From contig NZ_VISE01000001.1 in NCBI RefSeq assembly GCF_007827275.1, positions 1,116,001-1,180,000 of the forward strand: 64,000 nt of DNA, given 5' to 3'. Source of the stretch: Gillisia sp. Hel_I_86 (GTDB taxonomy: Bacteria > Bacteroidota > Bacteroidia > Flavobacteriales > Flavobacteriaceae). The position numbers were made by a program, and so were the translations under genes. The notes below the pieces were generated by a model that worked only from the letters and a program-made list of their open reading frames with translations, searched no databases and was not told where the DNA came from. Numbering within the stretch: position 1 is the stretch's first letter; every line of letters starts with the position of its first letter. This document shows positions 26,693 through 34,782 of the stretch, piece by piece.

Positions 26693-27919
26693 CTATATTC
26701 TTTTATTATCTTCTATAGCAATTCTTTTCTTCAATAAATTCATATCCTCACTCAATTTCTCGTCCAAAATTTTAGCATAATGTTGCGTTATTTTAAGGGA
26801 TCGATGTCCAAGCATTTTACTTACTGACTCTATAGGCACACCATTGGAAAGGGTAACAGTGGTAGCAAACGTATGCCTGGCCATATGAAAAGTCAAATTC
26901 TTTTTTAATTCGCAGCGATCGGCTATTTCCTTTAAATAACTATTCATTCGTTGGTTAGAATACACTGGGAGTAATTTTCCTGTTGGACTATCAAGGTGTT
27001 TATATTTTTCTATAATTTTTTCAGCCACTGGAAGTATAGGAATACTGCTCAACGTTTTAGTCTTGGTTCTTTTTATTTTAATCCATTGGCTACCATCAAT
27101 TCCCTTTACAATATCATCTGAAGTAAGTTTAAACACGTCGCTATAAGCAAGCCCTGTATAACATGAAAAAAGAAAAACATCCCTCACGTGCTCAATTCGC
27201 GGAATAGTGAATTGCTTTTCCATTAGTGTAATGATCTCCTCTTTGGTTAAGAATTCGCGTTCTATAACCTGAAGTTTAAGTTTGAAATTATAAAAAGGAT
27301 CTTTTTCTATCCAACCATTTGCATACGCAACTCGTACAATCTTTTTAAGGTAAGAGAGATACTTTAATGAAGAGTTATGTGAAATATCCAGTTCTGTTTT
27401 TAAATAATAGATAAAACTATTGATGAATTTAACATCAATATCCTTCACCGGATAATCCTTGATTTTATAATTTAATAAAACAAAAGAAGTGATATGTTTT
27501 TTTGTTGTTTCATATCGCTGTAGTGTTCTAAAAGAATAATCTTTACCAACCAATTTTTTCATTCTAGAATTATGTTCTTCGAACATTTCAATTATGGATT
27601 TCTGGCTATCATTATTTCCTAAGTACACATCTTTAATTTTTAGAGCCGAAATCTCCTCTTTATTGTCTAAAAATTTTTGATAAATTTCATAAATCCTATT
27701 TTTGATAATGTCTAAATTCCGATTTACTTGTTTAGCTTCAATGGATGTTCCAATCACTTTATTTGCTTTAAGATTCCACTTTGAGAGTGTAACTTTCCTC
27801 ATTGTACTTAATTCAACTCTTCTGCCTTCGTAGGTGATTCGCAGATAAACAGTGGCTTGAATAGCGTTTTTATCTTTACTTTTTCTTGTATAGAATAATA
27901 TTGATAATTGATCTTGCAT
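26693..27919 (-). CDS. Tyrosine recombinase, CTnDOT-type
   Basis: This 408-residue integrase has an arm-binding N-terminus (LSILFYTRKSKDKNAIQATV), a core-binding SAM-like domain at about 105-210, and the catalytic domain. HMARHTF (His345, Arg348), LGHRS (His372) and the nucleophile Tyr381 are present. The first catalytic arginine is replaced by Ala in CYTGLAYSDV, as in part of the Bacteroidota conjugative-transposon integrases. It points towards the tRNA-like sequence at 28160 and would belong to the element on the left. Confidence 0.88.
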   Translation of the reverse strand: MQDQLSILFYTRKSKDKNAIQATVYLRITYEGRRVELSTMRKVTLSKWNLKANKVIGTSIEAKQVNRNLDIIKNRIYEIYQKFLDNKEEISALKIKDVYLGNNDSQKSIIEMFEEHNSRMKKLVGKDYSFRTLQRYETTKKHITSFVLLNYKIKDYPVKDIDVKFINSFIYYLKTELDISHNSSLKYLSYLKKIVRVAYANGWIEKDPFYNFKLKLQVIEREFLTKEEIITLMEKQFTIPRIEHVRDVFLFSCYTGLAYSDVFKLTSDDIVKGIDGSQWIKIKRTKTKTLSSIPILPVAEKIIEKYKHLDSPTGKLLPVYSNQRMNSYLKEIADRCELKKNLTFHMARHTFATTVTLSNGVPIESVSKMLGHRSLKITQHYAKILDEKLSEDMNLLKKRIAIEDNKRI

Positions 27920-28010
27920 CCTTTTCAGTTTAAAATTACATCTTAATTTAGCTGAAAAAATTATAACAAAAAACCCGTAAGGTTTTATTTAACAGTCACT
28001 TACAAGCCAT

Positions 28011-28047
28011 TCGGGGACACCTAACTAATTATTTAAAGTGTCCCCGA
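28011..28047. repeat. Inverted repeat near the attachment region
   Basis: TCGGGGACAC (28011-28020) and GTGTCCCCGA (28038-28047) are perfect 10-bp complements with a 17-bp AT-rich spacer. A half-site AGACACCTTT follows directly. It lies between the left integrase and the tRNA-like sequence and could be an integrase or repressor site. Confidence 0.6.
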
Positions 28048-28102
28048 ATTAGACACCTTTTAGATGGATTTATATGATATCAAATGAATACATAAAAAAC
28101 GA

Positions 28103-28136
28103 AAAACCCTGTAAACAGTGAAGTTTACAGGGTTTT
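28103..28136 (-). terminator. Hairpin terminator downstream of the tRNA-Leu-like sequence
   Basis: A perfect 14-bp stem, AAAACCCTGTAAAC (28103-28116) with its complement (28123-28136) and a 6-nt loop, starts 24 bp beyond the 3' end of the tRNA-like sequence. On the minus strand it ends in a run of Ts. The stem is self-complementary enough to act in both directions. Confidence 0.75.
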
Positions 28137-28159
28137 GGTATGATTTGATATGTTAAAAA

Positions 28160-28244
28160 TACTCGAGGCGGGAATCGAACCCGCACTCCCGAAAGAACTG
28201 GATTTTGAATCCAGCGTATTTACCACCAAAATCACCTAAACTAT
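28160..28244 (-). tRNA. tRNA-Leu(CAA)-like sequence with broken acceptor stem (ICE attachment end)
   Basis: This 85-nt sequence has the anticodon loop TTCAAAA on a perfect 5-bp stem (anticodon CAA), a long variable arm, a T-arm GCGGG-TTCGATT-CCCGC, a D-loop with GG and a weak D-stem. The 3' acceptor strand is CTCGAGT plus discriminator A, but the 5' strand is ATAGTTT, which cannot pair. From the anticodon arm to the 3' end it is tRNA; the 5' side is degenerate. This is what remains when an element integrates in the 3' part of a tRNA gene. The ICE lies on the 5' side. It is probably not a working tRNA. Confidence 0.75.
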
Positions 28245-28252
28245 ATTATAAT

Positions 28253-28333
28253 CAATTGATTAGCAATTGACTAATTTTATTTGATTTCAATTAATATCGT
28301 TTAAAACCGTAATTTGTTGTACTTATGTTGTAC
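28253..28333. repeat. Two pairs of short direct repeats upstream of the ICE integrase
   Basis: CAATTGA occurs at 28253-28259 and 28264-28270, and GTTGTAC at 28316-28322 and 28327-28333. Both pairs have an 11-bp period, one DNA turn. Paired sites on one face between an attachment site and an integrase gene fit arm-type integrase or excisionase sites. This is inference. Confidence 0.4.
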
Positions 28334-28370
28334 CAAAAATGATTATCTTTATAATCTCAATATTTAAGAT

Positions 28371-29585
28371 ATGGCATCAAACGCAAAAATAGTACTCCGG
28401 AAAAAGCCTAACAAAGAAGGACATTGTCCTCTTACTATTCGTATTACAAAAAACCGTCGCTCAAACTATCATTACATAGGTCATAATATTGATCCAAACG
28501 ATTGGGATGGGAAAAATATTAGAGTTAGAAAATCACACCCTTACTCAGATAGGTTAAACGGTTTGCTTAGTGCTAAACTGTCTGAGGCAAATAAAATGCT
28601 GATCGATTTGCAATCGAGCAAAAAGGATATATCGGCCAATCAAATAAAAGAGAAACTTTATGCTTCTTCCGAATCAGTTACTTTTTTCGAAGTGGCACAA
28701 GATTTTCTTGATGATTTAGAAGCAAACGAAAAGCTGTCTAGGCTCTCGACCGACAAGGCTCGTGTTAACCACGTATTGAACTTTACCAAATCAAAACAGC
28801 TTGCTTTTCAAGAAATTGATGAAAACTTTCTAAAGAGATTTAAAACTTACCTCCGTACAAAACATAACCTATCGGAAAGGTCGATAGTAAACAATCTTAT
28901 TGTGATTAGAACTATCTATAATAAAGCTATTAAATTGGGCATAGTAGATAGAAAACTTTATCCATTCGGTTCGGATAAAATACGGATCAAGTTCCCTGAA
29001 ACTGAAAAAATAGGACTTACTAGAAATGAAGTCAAACAGCTTGAATTGGTTAAAAACTTGACCAAGAATGAAATTCACGCCCGAAATCTTTGGCTTTTCA
29101 GTTTTTACTTTGCCGGAATCCGCGTAGCTGATGTATTGAAAATTCGTTGGAACGATATTTATGATGATAGACTTCACTATCGAATGAACAAAAACTCAAA
29201 ACTATTGTCCCTGAAAATTCCAGAAAAGGTTTTTCCGATTTTGGAAGATTACACTAGCGACAGGCAGAATGATGAGGATTTTATTTTTCCTGAAATGAAA
29301 AAAGCCGATTTGACAAATGCTAAAGATATTTATGCTAAAACAAAAACAGCCAATAAGAAATTCAATAAATATTTAGTATTGGTCGCTGAAAAAGCAGAAA
29401 TATCAAAGAAAGTAACTATGCATATAGCGCGACATACTTTTGGAAATATATCTGAGGATAAAATCCCTATTAATATGCTACAAAAACTATATAGGCATTC
29501 ATCGATTACTACCACGATTAACTACCAATCTAATTTTATGCATCGTGATGCTGATGATGCCTTAGATAGTGTGATTAATTTTTAG
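28371..29585 (+). CDS. int: ICE tyrosine recombinase
   Basis: This 404-residue integrase has an N-terminal arm-binding domain, a SAM-like core-binding domain (FFEVAQDFLDDLEANEKLSR) and a complete catalytic set: the arginine in AGIRVADV, HIARHTF, a YRHSS box and nucleophile Tyr385 in TINY. It differs strongly from the integrase at 26693, which lacks the first arginine. It begins 126 bp from the tRNA-Leu relic and reads into the element, so it is the enzyme expected to integrate and excise this ICE. Confidence 0.9.
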   Translation: MASNAKIVLRKKPNKEGHCPLTIRITKNRRSNYHYIGHNIDPNDWDGKNIRVRKSHPYSDRLNGLLSAKLSEANKMLIDLQSSKKDISANQIKEKLYASSESVTFFEVAQDFLDDLEANEKLSRLSTDKARVNHVLNFTKSKQLAFQEIDENFLKRFKTYLRTKHNLSERSIVNNLIVIRTIYNKAIKLGIVDRKLYPFGSDKIRIKFPETEKIGLTRNEVKQLELVKNLTKNEIHARNLWLFSFYFAGIRVADVLKIRWNDIYDDRLHYRMNKNSKLLSLKIPEKVFPILEDYTSDRQNDEDFIFPEMKKADLTNAKDIYAKTKTANKKFNKYLVLVAEKAEISKKVTMHIARHTFGNISEDKIPINMLQKLYRHSSITTTINYQSNFMHRDADDALDSVINF

Positions 29586-29620
29586 ACTAAATTGATTAAA
29601 AAAACTAGATATAGAAAAAT

Positions 29621-30442
29621 ATGAAAATTTATTTTAAAGAACCTATAGAGCCATTGAAAAATTATGTGAAATACTTTTGGCATACTAATTTCGAGCGACC
29701 CAATCATAATTTTTTTAAATATAATATGATGGCGGATAGTTCCCCTGGCCTAATTTTTCATCACGATAATGGAAATGCAACTATTTCTGAAAGAGATGGT
29801 TCCAAATTACCGAATGCTTTTCTATATGGCCCAAGCAATAAACCGTGTAGTAATTTTGACAATGGGAATTCGTTCCTTTACGGGGTAGTATTTCAACCTA
29901 TGGCCATAAAGTCATTGTTCAATATTGACGCTAATCTAATGAAAAATAATTTGCTAAATCTAGATAATTTTATAGAACACAATATAACTGATAAATTACT
30001 GAATTCTAAAAAATTGGAGTCCATAGAACTGATTTTCAATACATTGATTAAAAAACAAATTCGCCGAGTCGAAAAAGAAGATTTTTTAATTAAGAAAAGT
30101 TTAGAACTGATTTTTCATAACACCGAAAACCAAAGCATTAGTAATTTAAGCAGTAGTCTAAAAATTTCCAAGCGTCAATTTGAAAGAAGGTTCAATACTT
30201 TTGTGGGCATTCCACCTGCAAATTACATACGCGTTTCTAAATTTCAAAAATCCTTGAATCTTTTATTGACGGGCAAATATCAAAAATTATCTGATATCGC
30301 CTACCAATTTGGATATACAGATCAATCTCATTTCATTAAGGAATTTAAAAGCTTTTCTGGATTTAAGCCTAAAGATTTATCGAAAAATGAGAATTCTCAA
30401 TGCAATTTTCATTTGTTAACTGAAAGAATAATCCTCAATTGA
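29621..30442 (+). CDS. AraC family transcriptional regulator
   Basis: This 273-residue protein has an N-terminal sensor-like region (about 1-150, with FLYGPSNKPCSNFDNGN) and a C-terminal AraC double helix-turn-helix (SNLSSSLKISKRQFERRFNT, then LSDIAYQFGYTDQSHFIKEF and FSGFKPKDL). It follows the integrase and precedes a metallo-hydrolase gene in the same direction, which it may regulate. The effector is unknown. Confidence 0.88.
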   Translation: MKIYFKEPIEPLKNYVKYFWHTNFERPNHNFFKYNMMADSSPGLIFHHDNGNATISERDGSKLPNAFLYGPSNKPCSNFDNGNSFLYGVVFQPMAIKSLFNIDANLMKNNLLNLDNFIEHNITDKLLNSKKLESIELIFNTLIKKQIRRVEKEDFLIKKSLELIFHNTENQSISNLSSSLKISKRQFERRFNTFVGIPPANYIRVSKFQKSLNLLLTGKYQKLSDIAYQFGYTDQSHFIKEFKSFSGFKPKDLSKNENSQCNFHLLTERIILN

Positions 30443-30521
30443 GGTTAATGGCGTAATTCTACTATTTTTTCTGTACTTAGTTAAATATCTTGTCTCCCGT
30501 ATTCATTATTAAATTGTAAGT

Positions 30522-31283
30522 ATGTTGAAGGTACATCATCTAAACTGTGTTATTATTAAATCTCCAATGGGCAAAGCTATTGGGCATTGTCTGTTACTAG
30601 AGCAAAATAAAAATTTAGTGCTTGTTGATTGTGGAATAGGTTTATCAGAAGCTCAAAATCCTGAAGAAAAACTTGGTAAGGAACTTGTCGATGCTGTTGG
30701 TTTTCAATTAGATCCAGAAATCACAGCAATTAAACAAATTCAAAAACTTGGTTTTAATCCAAGCAAGGTAACTGACTGTATCTGCTCGCATTTAGACCCA
30801 GATCATATTGGCGGATTGACCGATTTTCCCAATGCTCGAGTTCACGTTTCAAAAGAGGAATATGTGGCTTTTAAAGAAGGTAATGAAAGATATCTTCCCT
30901 ATCAATTGGAACATAATCCTAAAATAAAGCTCTATGAAGATAACGATGGGGAGTGGTTTGGACTTCCATCAAGAAAAATTGATTTAAATTTTGAAACAGA
31001 GATGTACTTAATCCCTTTGTTTGGGCATACACTTGGACATTGCGGAATAGCTTTTCAAAAGGATGATGATAAATGGGTTTTTTACGTTGGAGATGCCTAC
31101 TATTTAAAAGCCGAAATTAATGAAATCAATCATCCTATAGATGAACTTGCCTCAATTAGGGCAGTTGACAATAATCTAAGGAAAGAAAGTTTGAATAAAG
31201 TAAGAACTGTTGTAAAAAAGTATGCGGACAAAATAGAGTATTTCGGATATCACGATCCGACAGAATTAATTCTTAAAAATTGA
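30522..31283 (+). CDS. MBL-fold metallo-hydrolase, lactonase-like
   Basis: This 253-residue protein has the metallo-beta-lactamase fold. The metal motif reads SHLDPDHIGGL (His90, Asp92, Asp94, His95), so the second His of HxHxDH is Asp. GHTLGHCG gives the next ligand and YVGDAYY the bridging aspartate. The closest well-known subgroup is the acyl-homoserine lactonase-like branch, but the Asp substitution is typical of a separate set with unproven substrates. The AraC regulator lies 79 bp upstream. Confidence 0.8.
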   Translation: MLKVHHLNCVIIKSPMGKAIGHCLLLEQNKNLVLVDCGIGLSEAQNPEEKLGKELVDAVGFQLDPEITAIKQIQKLGFNPSKVTDCICSHLDPDHIGGLTDFPNARVHVSKEEYVAFKEGNERYLPYQLEHNPKIKLYEDNDGEWFGLPSRKIDLNFETEMYLIPLFGHTLGHCGIAFQKDDDKWVFYVGDAYYLKAEINEINHPIDELASIRAVDNNLRKESLNKVRTVVKKYADKIEYFGYHDPTELILKN

Positions 31284-31465
31284 ATCCTTAAATAATTTTT
31301 TTGTGCATTGCTTAACCAAAATAACTAGTGGTATTTCAATAAATGTGCACAGATAACTATTAAAATATCAAACTCTAATTTAAGAACTTTTATTTGCTTA
31401 GACTTTGGGAACTGATGTTCGATGTTGATTGTCATATTTTGGATGAAATTATGCGATAGATCCCT

Positions 31466-32305
31466 ATGACGAGAAATATAGAAGAAATATTATCGAACTA
31501 CAAAAGAGAAATAGATGAACTGGGCCAGATTTCCGAGCTAAATTTTTCTAGAATTGAAAAAGGTATTCAAATTTCTAGGTCTTATCTTCAAAAACTTAGA
31601 GTCGCTCTTAGAAAAAGAAAATTCAAAAATAAAGAAGATGAAATTTTATTCTTTAAAAAGCAAAAACCATCTATTTACGGTCACCTAAAATTTTTCGCCA
31701 AACTTTATAAATTTCTTTTAACAAAACCCAGAGGAACGGATAAATCAAAACTAGCCTATATAGATGCAGAAATAAAAAAATTACAAGACTATTATTACTG
31801 CAACTGTGAGTTCATAAAATACTACAGACAGAACGCTACATTTTTAGATGAGTTTTATTTTTTGCGTGGCAACGATAATATAGGATTAATCACTGATACT
31901 TCTCACTTCTATACAGATATGGAATTCTCAACTAGTCACGACAATGCTGTGGCTAAAATTATAGCATATGATTTACTATTAAACCATTACACATTCGAAA
32001 TTGATAATTTGAAAAAATCAACAAGAGAAATTTCAAATAATGCAAAACTATTGGAAGGTTTGAGCCTAACTTGGACTTCAAACAAGATTGATTTAACCGA
32101 ACTTATTTATGCATTGATAGCTTCGGGAGCAGTAAAGGGAGATATCAAAGATTTGGCTACCGCCTTTGAGAAAATTTTTGATATTGACCTAGGGAATTAC
32201 TATCGTAGTTTTTTAGAAATACGTGGTCGTAAAGAAGGTTTGGCTAGGTTTTTAGATTTGTTAAAGAGAAGCCTCTTAGGAAGAATTAAAGTAGCGGATG
32301 ACTAA
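31466..32305 (+). CDS. rteC: RteC family protein, copy 1
   Basis: This 279-residue protein matches the RteC family along its length, with KKQKPSIYGHLKFFAKLYKF, DEFYFLRGNDNIGL and ALIASGAVKGDIKDLA. In CTnDOT, RteC activates the excision genes; here it is likely a regulator of ICE excision or transfer. The second copy at 34783 is about three-quarters identical, and the two bracket a LysR/MdaB/RidA module. Confidence 0.88.
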   Translation: MTRNIEEILSNYKREIDELGQISELNFSRIEKGIQISRSYLQKLRVALRKRKFKNKEDEILFFKKQKPSIYGHLKFFAKLYKFLLTKPRGTDKSKLAYIDAEIKKLQDYYYCNCEFIKYYRQNATFLDEFYFLRGNDNIGLITDTSHFYTDMEFSTSHDNAVAKIIAYDLLLNHYTFEIDNLKKSTREISNNAKLLEGLSLTWTSNKIDLTELIYALIASGAVKGDIKDLATAFEKIFDIDLGNYYRSFLEIRGRKEGLARFLDLLKRSLLGRIKVADD

Positions 32306-32468
32306 GATAAAAAGTGTATTTTTAAAAAGGTTAAATTCAAGTTGAAAAAAATTGAGACTGAGAATTAAACTCTGTCTGATTTGAGAAATATAAAAATTTT
32401 ACTCAGACCTTTAGAAATAAACAGTATAACTTCTATTGGGTTGGTGCATAATCTTCTGGACTTTTCAA

Positions 32469-33374
32469 TTATTTTATCTTGCTAATTTCCTGAGAAATTA
32501 TTTCCTTAATTTGAGCAATCTCTTTGGTTAGCCTAGAATTTTCACGAAAAGCGAAATAAAACGTATTCTCAAAAGGGCTGCGCCCTTCCCATAATAATTT
32601 TACACTATTTTCCTTTAATTGCCCTACAGAAAGAAAATCCGGTACTAAAGCTAGCCCCTGACCATTACTTATACACCTAATAATTGAAATAATATTGGGC
32701 ACTAAAAAATTAGGTTTAAACCATTTTTTCTTATCGAAATTTTGATACCAAAAAGTCTTGGAATACTCCATTACATTATGTGACCCATACCAAATTTGCT
32801 TTTTAAGTGCCTGTTCTAATTCTGACCATTTTTTGTTGAAAATCAAATTTTCAATATCCTCGGTATCTGTATTTTTACCCGCAATCAATTGGATTTTCTC
32901 CTTAAAAAACGGCTTGTAGATAATTCCCTTTGAATCGACAAGTTGAGGTATGATTACCAAATCCAGTATCCCTTCCGTGAGTTCTTTTATCATTTGTGGA
33001 TATTCTCCAAAATGGGCTATGACATCAAATTTCAAAGTTCCAATGCTAGGTTCAAAAAAAACCTGGAAAACCTCTGAACACATCCCTATACTCAAAGTCG
33101 GTTTTTCCTCTAACCCTTTCCTCTTAAAATGCTGTTCTGCTTTTTCCAATCTATTGATGGGGTCGATGATGTAGTCATAAAGGATTTGACCTCTTTCTGT
33201 AGGTATCATTTTACGCGAAGTCCTTTCGAACAATTTAAAGCCTATATAAGATTCTAATGAACCTATATGAAGGCTTACACCGGGCTGAGATGAAAACAAT
33301 ACTTCCGAAGCTCTTGTTAGATTACCTTCTTCATATACTGCTTTGAAAGTTCTATACCATTCCAGATTTACCAT
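32469..33374 (-). CDS. LysR family transcriptional regulator
   Basis: This 301-residue protein has a classic N-terminal winged HTH (FKAVYEEGNLTRASEVLFSS, then QPGVSLHIGSLE) and a C-terminal substrate-binding domain. It is divergent from the mdaB-like gene, 92 bp apart, with a small palindrome between the two starts. LysR regulators commonly control the gene beside them, so oxidative or electrophile stress sensing is plausible. Confidence 0.9.
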   Translation of the reverse strand: MVNLEWYRTFKAVYEEGNLTRASEVLFSSQPGVSLHIGSLESYIGFKLFERTSRKMIPTERGQILYDYIIDPINRLEKAEQHFKRKGLEEKPTLSIGMCSEVFQVFFEPSIGTLKFDVIAHFGEYPQMIKELTEGILDLVIIPQLVDSKGIIYKPFFKEKIQLIAGKNTDTEDIENLIFNKKWSELEQALKKQIWYGSHNVMEYSKTFWYQNFDKKKWFKPNFLVPNIISIIRCISNGQGLALVPDFLSVGQLKENSVKLLWEGRSPFENTFYFAFRENSRLTKEIAQIKEIISQEISKIK

Positions 33375-33390
33375 AACTATAAATATTATG

Positions 33391-33445
33391 ATACAAATGT
33401 ATAATTCGTATTATTATTATAGGTGTAATATTTCAATTAGTTTTG
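33391..33445 (+). promoter_or_regulatory. LysR/MdaB divergent control region
   Basis: ATACAAATGTAT (33391-33402) is a 12-bp palindrome of the T-N11-A style bound by LysR proteins. TAGTTTTG (33438-33445) fits the Bacteroidota -7 element TAnnTTTG 21 bp before the mdaB-like start. No clear -33 TTG is seen, which is typical of an activator-dependent promoter. Confidence 0.45.
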
Positions 33446-33466
33446 TGATTAAATAAATAGAAAACT

Positions 33467-34096
33467 ATGCAGAATATATTGATTATAAATGGCTGGCACT
33501 CTTTTGCAATCTCCCAAGGAAGATTCAATAAGTCATTATTTGACATCTCTCTAGCTCATTTTCAATCGAGCGACGATTACATCGTGAAAACTACAGAAAT
33601 TGAAAAAGATTACGATGTTGAGGAAGAAGTTGCTAAATACCTTTGGGCAGATACCATAATATACCATACACCTGTATGGTGGTTCTACGTCCCGTTCAAG
33701 TTCAAACAATATTTGGATGAAGTATTGACCGCAGGATACGGAAAGGATAAAGGGATGTGGTCGAGCGATGGTAGAGACCAAAAAAATCCTGAGATAAACT
33801 ACGGTACCGGTGGTTTACTACATAACAAAAATTATGTATTGACCACAAGTTGGAATGCGCCCCAAGGAGCCTTTAGCCTGCCTGATGAATTTTTTAAGGA
33901 AATCAGTGTGGACGATGGTCCAATGTCCGGTTTCCACGGAATGAACAGGTATCTCGGCCTGGAATTATTGGAATCATTAAAATTCTTTGACGTAGAAAAA
34001 AATGCTGATACCAAAGCACAACTTAAAAGCTATAAAAATTTCCTGAATGAAAAATTTGAAGTGAAAATAACAAGTCCCGATTATGAAGCTCATTGA
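33467..34096 (+). CDS. mdaB: MdaB-like NAD(P)H quinone reductase
   Basis: This 209-residue flavodoxin-fold protein has ILIINGWHSFAISQGRFNKS at the start, the DTIIYHTPVWWFYVPFKFKQ FMN-binding segment and LTTSWNAPQGAF. These match MdaB (modulator of drug activity B), which reduces quinones with NADPH in two-electron steps. The divergent LysR gene and the following RidA gene suggest a small detoxification module carried as ICE cargo. Confidence 0.88.
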   Translation: MQNILIINGWHSFAISQGRFNKSLFDISLAHFQSSDDYIVKTTEIEKDYDVEEEVAKYLWADTIIYHTPVWWFYVPFKFKQYLDEVLTAGYGKDKGMWSSDGRDQKNPEINYGTGGLLHNKNYVLTTSWNAPQGAFSLPDEFFKEISVDDGPMSGFHGMNRYLGLELLESLKFFDVEKNADTKAQLKSYKNFLNEKFEVKITSPDYEAH

Positions 34097-34171
34097 TTTG
34101 AACATAACATTTATAACGCTCCTAATATGTATGGGATGCGAGAAACCTTCAACAAAAAAACAATAGATCCT

Positions 34172-34561
34172 ATGCAAGTTAAAAATATTGAAATAAGTCC
34201 AGACCCCTACAAACCTTACAATTTAGCCCAAGGATATCTTGTAGGCGAAGTACTCTATATTTCCGGCCAAGCTGCCTACGGTAAAACGGGGGAGCTTATA
34301 GGTATTAATGATTTTGATGTTCAGGCCGAACAGACGTTCAAAAATTTGAAAACCGTACTTGAAGCCGGAGGATCAAGTTTAAAGAGCGTAGTGAAAGTGA
34401 CTATCTTTTTACGGGATATGGCAAATTTCAGCAAAATTGTCTCTCTAAGAAAAAAGTACTTTACCGCGCCATACCCGGCAGATACAATTGTAGAAGTAAG
34501 TTCCCTTTATTCCCCAGATGCCCTGATAGAAATAGAGGCGATAGCAGTATTGGAAAATTAA
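34172..34561 (+). CDS. ridA: RidA family deaminase
   Basis: From the ATG at 34172 it is 129 residues, normal for RidA. The family phrases VLYISGQAAYGKTGELIG, AEQTFKNLKTVLEAGGSSLK, VVKVTIFLRD and VEVSSLYSPDALIEIEAIAV are present. RidA proteins hydrolyse reactive enamine/imine intermediates from PLP enzymes. An upstream in-frame ATG at 34127 would add 15 residues without homology, so I prefer 34172. It follows mdaB and a terminator lies downstream. Confidence 0.85.
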   Translation: MQVKNIEISPDPYKPYNLAQGYLVGEVLYISGQAAYGKTGELIGINDFDVQAEQTFKNLKTVLEAGGSSLKSVVKVTIFLRDMANFSKIVSLRKKYFTAPYPADTIVEVSSLYSPDALIEIEAIAVLEN

Positions 34562-34665
34562 TGGTTAAAATAATCAGGGAGTGAAATAATTACTATTGTT
34601 ACTTATTTACAAGTAATCTTCGGAGTAATAATAACTCTGGTAAAATCCAATTAAAATTTAATTTC

Positions 34666-34712
34666 AAGGGTATGTAACGTTCTTTGAACGAGCATACCCT
34701 TCTATTTTTTAA
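34666..34712 (+). terminator. Rho-independent terminator after ridA
   Basis: Stem AAGGGTATG (34666-34674) pairs with CATACCCTT (34693-34701). An inner CGTTC-TTT-GAACG hairpin extends it. A T-rich tail follows. It closes the mdaB-ridA unit. Confidence 0.8.
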
Positions 34713-34782
34713 TGCACTTAGAACTTTGAAATACAAATTCAACGAGAAAGAAAGTAATAGGATGATATAAAACTAAGTAGAG

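Noticed and set aside
18274-28160. Exact borders of the left mobilisable element
   Set aside because: No direct repeat of the tRNA 3' end could be found to the left, so borders are not annotated.
28160-28244. Functional tRNA-Leu gene
   Set aside because: The acceptor strands pair at only one or two of seven positions.
34127-34171. Upstream start for RidA
   Set aside because: The added 15 residues are outside the RidA domain, and 129 residues is the normal length.
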